Of a DNA stretch of 9,768 nt, positions 5,374-9,768 are shown piece by piece. A model generated the notes under the pieces. That model was not told the DNA's origin. It saw only the letters and a list, made by a program, of their open reading frames with translations, and did not search any database. Position 1 is the first letter of the stretch; each line of letters begins with the position of its first letter. The position numbers and the translations under genes are program-made. The stretch comes from Akkermansiaceae bacterium (GTDB lineage: Bacteria > Verrucomicrobiota > Verrucomicrobiia > Verrucomicrobiales > Akkermansiaceae), in NCBI GenBank assembly GCA_014379305.1, contig JACMMB010000088.1, positions 1 to 9,768 of the forward strand, given 5' to 3'.

Positions 5374-7446
5374 CTAGTTTGCGGATACTTGGAGCCTCAG
5401 GAACATGGTGCCCGCTGTGACGGGCCCGCTGGCGCGGACGGTGTCGCCATCGCGGATGATGCTTATGCCGTTGGCGCCGTGAACGAGAGGCTGCCAGTTG
5501 TTTACTAAGAGAGTTGCGGATGAGAGCACGGCCCACGAAGCACCGGTTCGCAATGCGGGTTGGTGGAATTCGTAGGTCCACCGCGATTCGTTTTGACCGT
5601 CGGGAGCGGTGGTTATTCTTGGCATAAAGGCTTTGTCTTCCGGCGGTTTGCCGGTGGGATCAGTGCCCAGGATGTATTCCATAAGACTGGCGAGTCCGTC
5701 GTCATCATCGTCGGCTGTGAGATCAGGTGAGGGAATTGCAAAATGGTAGTGCCCCCAACTTGCGAGGGTGGAGAATGTGGGTGGGTATAATGTGAAGAGC
5801 GCGGTGGTGGCGGCTTGCAGCTCTGGCAACGGGCCGATATGGGCGGTATCGGCATCTTGGCCGGTCTGGGCGTGGCCGGTGCTTGTCAGGATGCTCCGCA
5901 TCGCGGCAGGAGTGAGCCGTATGCCGGAGATTCTGATGGCTGTGGATTGCAGCAGGGCCACGGCGCTGGAAATCACAGCCGTTGCCGCGCTGGTTTCCCT
6001 AAACGACTTCGTGTATCCCTGATTCACGTCATCGCCATAAGCTGCGAACGATCCGTAGCCGGTGGTGAAGACCGTTTCGCCCAATCCCTGGACATTGACC
6101 CGCGCACCGTAACAACTGGAACTGCGCCTTGCGCGTCCGCTGGTCGCGCTTCCCACGATGATGGCACCGCTGTCACCTCGGGCGTTGTATTCATTGAACA
6201 AAGGGCCGTCCAGATTCTGACCCCCGTTTCCTGCGGCTGCGACTGTGATGATGCCGGCATTGGATCCGGTTTTCACAATGTTCCAGACGGTGAGGTCATA
6301 TTCGGCCGGAACATATTCGGTGGATCCGGAGGCCGGTCCGTCGGTCTGCATTTCCATGACCACGATGTCTCCGCTTGATGAGTCGGCGAAAGCGGCGGTG
6401 AGGGTGGCTGCGCGGTATTGCATGCCGGTGGTCAGTGTGGAGTATTCGGGATAAAACCGGGTCGTGCATTCCGGCACGATGCCGGTTGTGCCATAGTTGT
6501 TCCAAGCGGATGTTATCACGCCTAGCACGGCGGTTCCGTGGTCATCGCCGTGAGCCGGATGCATCGAAACAACGTTGGGCTGGAGCTCGACGAGGCCGGA
6601 CAGGTCTTCGTGAGCCGGATTGAACATATACTCGCAATCAGTGATCCTAAGCTCCGCCACACCGCGAATTCCATAGGTGTTCCACACGTAATCGACATTC
6701 ACACCCGTGGCCGCGCCCCGATAATCCTGATAGGAAACCAGCAGTGGGGTGACCGGCGCGATATCCTCCGCCGGCGGTGGCGGCGGAGCGTCAAGCGAGG
6801 CCAATTCCGCATACTCCACTTCCGGGAGTTCGTGTAATTCGCGGGCGATGGCGATCACACGTTCCCGGTCCGGATCGCGGATGATGATTTGCAAATGAGC
6901 TGCGAGATCCGCCTGGGTTTCACCGGTGTTCGCGGCAGCGCGCCGGCAAAGCTCGGCAATCTGTTCATCGCTGACCGAGTGGATTCGCTGGAACGAAAGT
7001 TCATGGGCGGCGGTGACCCGGCTGAGGTTCTGAAAACTGTCCGGATTTGCGGTATGCAGGACCAGGCGTCCGTCCGCACCGGCCCGTCCAGATAGATTAT
7101 CAACGATTTTCACCGTCAGCATCAGTTGTTTGCCAGCCGGGATGCGCAGGGGTTCTTTCGGAGGGACTCGTCTTGCTTTCAGGCCGGCCAATCCGATTTT
7201 CTGCCCGGCAGGCAAGTCTTCTGGCTGGCGCTGGAGAATGCGGGCGGAAACCGCGGGAGGTCCGTCGGATGCTGGCGGGCTTGCCAATGCGGCTGTCGCA
7301 AACGAATCCATGTGACCAGAGTGCGATGCATGGTTTCCTGAACGGGAAGCTTCCATGGTTTCCGGTTTTGAAACCTGTTGGTGCCGGATAACGGAGAAGA
7401 TGATGGTCAGCAGGATGGTCAGAAAGGCGATCTGCCATTTTTTCAT
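5374..7446 (-). CDS. Exported subtilisin-family (S8) serine peptidase
   Basis: This is a protein of 690 residues. Residues 1-20 form a signal peptide or anchor (KKW followed by a hydrophobic run), then a His-rich stretch (about 38-46). A long pro-region (about 90-220) ends in an I9-like segment, IARELHELPEVEYAE, and a Pro5 linker (221-225). The peptidase domain covers about 240-525: candidate triad Asp270 (RITDCEY), His303 (DDHGTAVLG) and Ser486 (ETSAATA), with oxyanion Asn407 (AAAGNGG). The C-terminal part (about 560-690) contains ADDDDDGLASLMEYILGTDP, an acidic, possibly calcium-binding module common near the ends of secreted Verrucomicrobiota proteins. The serine motif departs from the usual GTS.A.P: Gly is Glu485-equivalent (Glu484) and Pro is Ala. 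ATG 7446 was chosen over 7464 because AGGGG (7451-7455) precedes it. It probably has its own promoter. Substrate unknown. Confidence 0.88.
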   Translation of the reverse strand: MKKWQIAFLTILLTIIFSVIRHQQVSKPETMEASRSGNHASHSGHMDSFATAALASPPASDGPPAVSARILQRQPEDLPAGQKIGLAGLKARRVPPKEPLRIPAGKQLMLTVKIVDNLSGRAGADGRLVLHTANPDSFQNLSRVTAAHELSFQRIHSVSDEQIAELCRRAAANTGETQADLAAHLQIIIRDPDRERVIAIARELHELPEVEYAELASLDAPPPPPAEDIAPVTPLLVSYQDYRGAATGVNVDYVWNTYGIRGVAELRITDCEYMFNPAHEDLSGLVELQPNVVSMHPAHGDDHGTAVLGVITSAWNNYGTTGIVPECTTRFYPEYSTLTTGMQYRAATLTAAFADSSSGDIVVMEMQTDGPASGSTEYVPAEYDLTVWNIVKTGSNAGIITVAAAGNGGQNLDGPLFNEYNARGDSGAIIVGSATSGRARRSSSCYGARVNVQGLGETVFTTGYGSFAAYGDDVNQGYTKSFRETSAATAVISSAVALLQSTAIRISGIRLTPAAMRSILTSTGHAQTGQDADTAHIGPLPELQAATTALFTLYPPTFSTLASWGHYHFAIPSPDLTADDDDDGLASLMEYILGTDPTGKPPEDKAFMPRITTAPDGQNESRWTYEFHQPALRTGASWAVLSSATLLVNNWQPLVHGANGISIIRDGDTVRASGPVTAGTMFLRLQVSAN

Positions 7447-7460
7447 AAGACCCCTAGAAA

Positions 7461-7473
7461 GCATGCTGCATGC
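7461..7473. promoter_or_regulatory. GCATGC-T-GCATGC symmetric site upstream of the S8 peptidase
   Basis: Two GCATGC hexamers separated by one base form a 13-bp symmetric element 15-27 bp before the peptidase ATG (7446). Such a position, overlapping the untranslated leader or promoter, would suit an operator, but the only evidence is the symmetry. I could not identify a matching -35/-10 pair. Confidence 0.25.
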
Positions 7474-7530
7474 GGAAAGTCACGTTTTGAAATTAAATCA
7501 TTCTGATCAGCTTTTTCAGCATCCAGCAGG

Positions 7531-7549
7531 AAAATTCCGGATGGCGGAA
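7531..7549 (-). terminator. Possible weak terminator after comM
   Basis: On the minus strand, 40 bp after the comM stop, TTCCG-CCATC-CGGAA (7549 down to 7535) forms a 5-bp stem followed by TTTT (7534-7531). It would separate comM from the downstream S8 peptidase gene. The stem contains two A-T pairs at its base and the T-run is short. Confidence 0.35.
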
Positions 7550-7588
7550 ACTCGGGGGTTCCTATCGCCTGCGCGGGCGGTGCTCCCT

Positions 7589-9124
7589 CTACTCGAACAG
7601 TTGCCGATCAAGCGATCTGAACTGGATTGCTTCCAAAACCTCGTTGCCGCTGATTTTTTCCTTCCCTGCCAGATCGGCGAGGGTTCTGGAGACTTTCAGG
7701 ATGCGGTCGTGGGCGCGGGCGGAAAAATTCATCTGCTCCATGGCGTGCTCGAGGTAGCCTTTGCTTTCGGCATCGAGCTGGCAGCATTCGCGCACCTGGC
7801 GCGCGCCCATGGCGGCATTGGTGGTGAGTTTGACCGCTTTGAAACGCGCGACCTGGATGGCGCGGGCCTTGGCGACGCGTTCGCGAATGATGGCGGAGGA
7901 TTCGCCGGTGACCGCCTCGGAGGACAGTTCCTTGAAATCGACCAGTGGCACTTCGACGTGGATATCGATCCGATCCAGCAGCGGGCCGCTGATGCGCTGA
8001 CGGTAGTTTTCGATCTGTCTTACCGAACAGCGGCATTGCCGTTTGGCATCGCCATAAAATCCGCAGGGGCACGGGTTCATCGCGGCCACGAGCATGAATC
8101 TGGCCGGGAAAGTCAGCGATCCGGCGGCGCGTGAAATGGTGACGTGGCCGTCTTCGAGGGGTTGGCGCATGACCTCAAGCGTCTGCCGGCGGAACTCGGG
8201 CAGCTCGTCAAGAAACAGGACTCCGTGGTGGGCGAGCGAGACCTCGCCCGGCCCGGGATTGGTCCCGCCGCCGAGCAGTCCCGCATCGGAAATGGTATGA
8301 TGGGGGGCGCGGAACGGACGGGTGGTGAGGAAGGAATTTTTCGCATCCAGCAAGCCGCTGATCGAATGGATCTTGGTGGTTTCGATGGCATCCTCCTCGG
8401 TCATGTTCGGCATGATGGTGGGAATGCGTTTCGCCAGCATCGATTTGCCAGTGCCGGGAGGACCGACCATGAGCAGATTGTGGCCGCCTGCCGCCGCCAC
8501 TTCGAGGGCGCGCTTGACGTGTTGCTGGCCTTTGACCTCGTTGAAATCGACGAGATAATTCCGATGGCTTTCAAAAAAAGCGCGGCGGTCCAGGACAAAT
8601 GGGGCGATGCGTTTCTCACCGCAGAGGATATCCCAGGCCTGCCTGAGATTGCGGACCGGGATCACATCGATGCCTTCGATCACCGCCGCTTCCGCCGCGT
8701 TGGTTTCCGGGACGATGAGGCTTTTGCGTCCCCGTTTCCGCGCTTCCAAAGCGATGGACAGCACGCCCTTGACCGGGCGGACGGTGCCATCAAGACCCAG
8801 CTCGCCCACCACGCAGAAGGCATCGGTATCGAGAATCCGGGTGCCGCTGGCGCCGACCATCGCCAAGGCAATCGGCAGGTCGAAGGACGGACCCTCTTTT
8901 TTCAAATCCGCCGGTGCCAGGTTCACCGTTTTCACGCCGAGATCGAGATCCAATGCCGAGGCGATGATCGCCGAAGTGACACGCTGGGAGCTTTCGCGCA
9001 CGGCCGCATCCGGCAGGCCGACGATAATTACGCACGGGGTTTCCGCGCCACGGGCGTTCACCTCCACCTCGACCTCCAATGCATCCACTCCCCGCAACGC
9101 CGCCGAATACAATTTTGTAATCAT
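7589..9124 (-). CDS. comM: ComM/YifB-family Mg-chelatase-like AAA+ ATPase
   Basis: This is a protein of 511 residues, the full family length (about 500). The N-terminal domain has the Lon-protease-like fold typical of the family ([17 protein letters not shown].., [29 protein letters not shown]). The AAA+ module has Walker A GPPGTGKS (221-228), Walker [10 protein letters not shown] (303-311), [16 protein letters not shown], the Cys cluster [17 protein letters not shown] (350-366), a likely metal site, and [11 protein letters not shown] (383-393). The C-terminal Mg-chelatase domain ends with [14 protein letters not shown] helices and SLDRQLFE. ComM is a hexameric helicase that drives branch migration during natural transformation. 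ATG 9124 was chosen because [15 protein letters not shown] matches the family start; an upstream TTG (9148) is less likely. No Shine-Dalgarno is visible. No other competence gene is in the window. The long open frames on the opposite strand are shadows. Confidence 0.95.
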   Translation of the reverse strand: MITKLYSAALRGVDALEVEVEVNARGAETPCVIIVGLPDAAVRESSQRVTSAIIASALDLDLGVKTVNLAPADLKKEGPSFDLPIALAMVGASGTRILDTDAFCVVGELGLDGTVRPVKGVLSIALEARKRGRKSLIVPETNAAEAAVIEGIDVIPVRNLRQAWDILCGEKRIAPFVLDRRAFFESHRNYLVDFNEVKGQQHVKRALEVAAAGGHNLLMVGPPGTGKSMLAKRIPTIMPNMTEEDAIETTKIHSISGLLDAKNSFLTTRPFRAPHHTISDAGLLGGGTNPGPGEVSLAHHGVLFLDELPEFRRQTLEVMRQPLEDGHVTISRAAGSLTFPARFMLVAAMNPCPCGFYGDAKRQCRCSVRQIENYRQRISGPLLDRIDIHVEVPLVDFKELSSEAVTGESSAIIRERVAKARAIQVARFKAVKLTTNAAMGARQVRECCQLDAESKGYLEHAMEQMNFSARAHDRILKVSRTLADLAGKEKISGNEVLEAIQFRSLDRQLFE

Positions 9125-9136
9125 CTGAACAGGCAC

Positions 9137-9165
9137 GATACAAGCCAATCACTTTCCACTGACAA
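9137..9165 (-). promoter_or_regulatory. Possible comM promoter
   Basis: On the minus strand TTGTCA (9165-9160, five of six matches to TTGACA) lies 17 bp from TGTATC (9142-9137), a poor -10. Transcription would start about 6 nt before the comM ATG, giving a nearly leaderless message, consistent with the missing Shine-Dalgarno. Confidence 0.25.
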
Positions 9166-9203
9166 GCACGAAACCTCCGGGCTGCGGAAACGAAAACGGA
9201 CGG

Positions 9204-9230
9204 TTGCCTAGGCCGCGCTCTTGTCATAAT
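9204..9230 (+). promoter_or_regulatory. Possible promoter of the cytochrome c gene
   Basis: TTGCCT (9204-9209) and CATAAT (9225-9230) are separated by 15 bp; the -10 matches TATAAT at five of six positions, but the spacing is short. The start site would fall close to the GTG at 9239, so the message would be leaderless or nearly so. Confidence 0.25.
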
Positions 9231-9238
9231 GGTTCCCC

Positions 9239-9768
9239 GTGACCAAAACCCCTTTAATCGTCTCATTTCTCTGCCTGCTTCATTTTCCGTTGCTGGCGGA
9301 GGAGTCCACGCAGATGCTGCGCGGCGAATCGCTTTATACGCTCAAATGCATGATGTGTCATCAGGCCGGCGGGCTGGGAGTGCCGCCGCTGTTTCCGCCA
9401 TTGGCGAAAAGCGACTGGCTGATGGAGGATAGGGAGCGGGCGATCCTTGCGCTGGCCCAGGGCCTGAACGGTAAAATTTCCGTCAATGGCAAGGAATATG
9501 AAGGGGCGATGCCGACCCAAATCCTCAATGACCAGGAGGCGGCGGATGTGCTCACTTTCATCACCAACTCATGGGGCAACCAAGCCGAAGTGTTTTCCGA
9601 GGAGGAAGTTGAGAAGGCGCGGTTGAAATCCCGTTTCCCGACATATGCGCTGCTGGTCAAGGCGCATTCCTACCAGCCCCTGCCCGCGCCGCCAAAAGGC
9701 TGGGAGCTGAACGAGGTGGCGAGGCTCGAGGAATTCCCCACCCGGCTCGCCAAATCGGGAAAAACGGG
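9239..9768 (+). CDS. Secreted cytochrome c protein, N-terminal part; probable fusion to a sugar-dehydrogenase-like propeller
   Basis: A frame open to the window edge starts at GTG 9239 and gives 176 residues, with no stop. An in-frame TAA at 9227-9229 excludes a longer start, and later ATGs would remove the signal peptide, which is clear (hydrophobic 5-20, cleavage likely after LLA in LLAEES). A class I cytochrome c domain follows (about 25-112): heme-binding CMMCH (37-41) and EGAMP with Met91 as likely sixth ligand, closing QEAADVLTFITNSWG. After a charged linker, PAPPKGWELNEVARLEEFPTRLA (149-171) resembles the first strand of glucose/sorbosone-dehydrogenase-type propellers; this second domain is an inference because only its start is visible. 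The role would be periplasmic sugar or alcohol oxidation passing electrons to the heme. No Shine-Dalgarno. It is divergent from comM. Confidence 0.82.
   Translation, partial: MTKTPLIVSFLCLLHFPLLAEESTQMLRGESLYTLKCMMCHQAGGLGVPPLFPPLAKSDWLMEDRERAILALAQGLNGKISVNGKEYEGAMPTQILNDQEAADVLTFITNSWGNQAEVFSEEEVEKARLKSRFPTYALLVKAHSYQPLPAPPKGWELNEVARLEEFPTRLAKSGKT

Noticed and set aside
5307..7478. TGCATGCGAAA (5307-5317) and TGCATGCGGAAA (7467-7478) flanking the S8 peptidase gene as possible insertion scars
   Set aside because: The match is short with one extra base, likely by chance between two spacers. There is no integrase, transposase or inverted terminal repeat.
7355..8134. Plus-strand open frame of 259 codons across the 5' end of the peptidase gene and the 3' end of comM
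   Set aside because: It is antisense to two real genes, has no domain or ribosome binding site, and its residue content is that of a shadow frame.
8144..9211. Long open frame (355 codons) on the plus strand opposite comM
   Set aside because: It lies entirely over the well-supported comM gene and its 5' flank, shows no recognisable domain, and is explained by GC-rich codon use of comM leaving the opposite strand open.

Overview
The window looks like chromosomal DNA from a diderm bacterium of the Verrucomicrobiota, possibly near Luteolibacter or Haloferula. This placement is an inference. It rests on lipid A and outer-membrane lipoprotein genes (lpxK, rlpA), a zinc-ribbon/transmembrane protein of the kind common in that phylum, a secreted peptidase ending in an acidic 'DDDDDGL..LMEYILGTDP' module, a cytochrome c apparently joined to a sugar-dehydrogenase-like propeller, and few Shine-Dalgarno sequences. 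I see no mobile element, CRISPR array, tRNA or rRNA.

Layout. (1) At the left edge (1-590, + strand) the tail of an unidentified gene overlaps by ATGA a small membrane-anchored rhodanese. (2) This meets, tail to tail with a 26-bp overlap, a minus-strand gene (565-1836) for a zinc-ribbon, single-pass membrane protein of unknown function. (3) A divergent spacer of about 300 bp holds a terminator-like hairpin. (4) It leads into a plus-strand run: an HU/IHF-family DNA-binding protein, an RlpA-type lipoprotein, lpxK and purN (2136-4942), closed by a good intrinsic terminator. (5) A 431-bp gene-free stretch (4943-5373) carries three tandem 42-bp units, each able to form the same hairpin, followed by an AT-rich tract. 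(6) Two minus-strand genes follow: a subtilisin-family (S8) peptidase of 690 residues (5374-7446) and, upstream of it, a complete comM/yifB AAA+ ATPase (7589-9124). (7) At the right edge a GTG-initiated secreted cytochrome c gene (9239-9768) runs out of the window.

How the genes work together: the HU-rlpA-lpxK-purN run is mostly housekeeping (nucleoid, septal peptidoglycan, lipid A, purines) and may be co-transcribed, although no pathway links all four. ComM supports branch migration during natural transformation. The S8 peptidase and the cytochrome c protein are exported.

I do not see a convincing new multi-gene system. The points most worth a second look are the structured 42-bp repeat array, the terminator-like hairpin upstream of the HU gene, and the unusual catalytic-serine context of the S8 peptidase.
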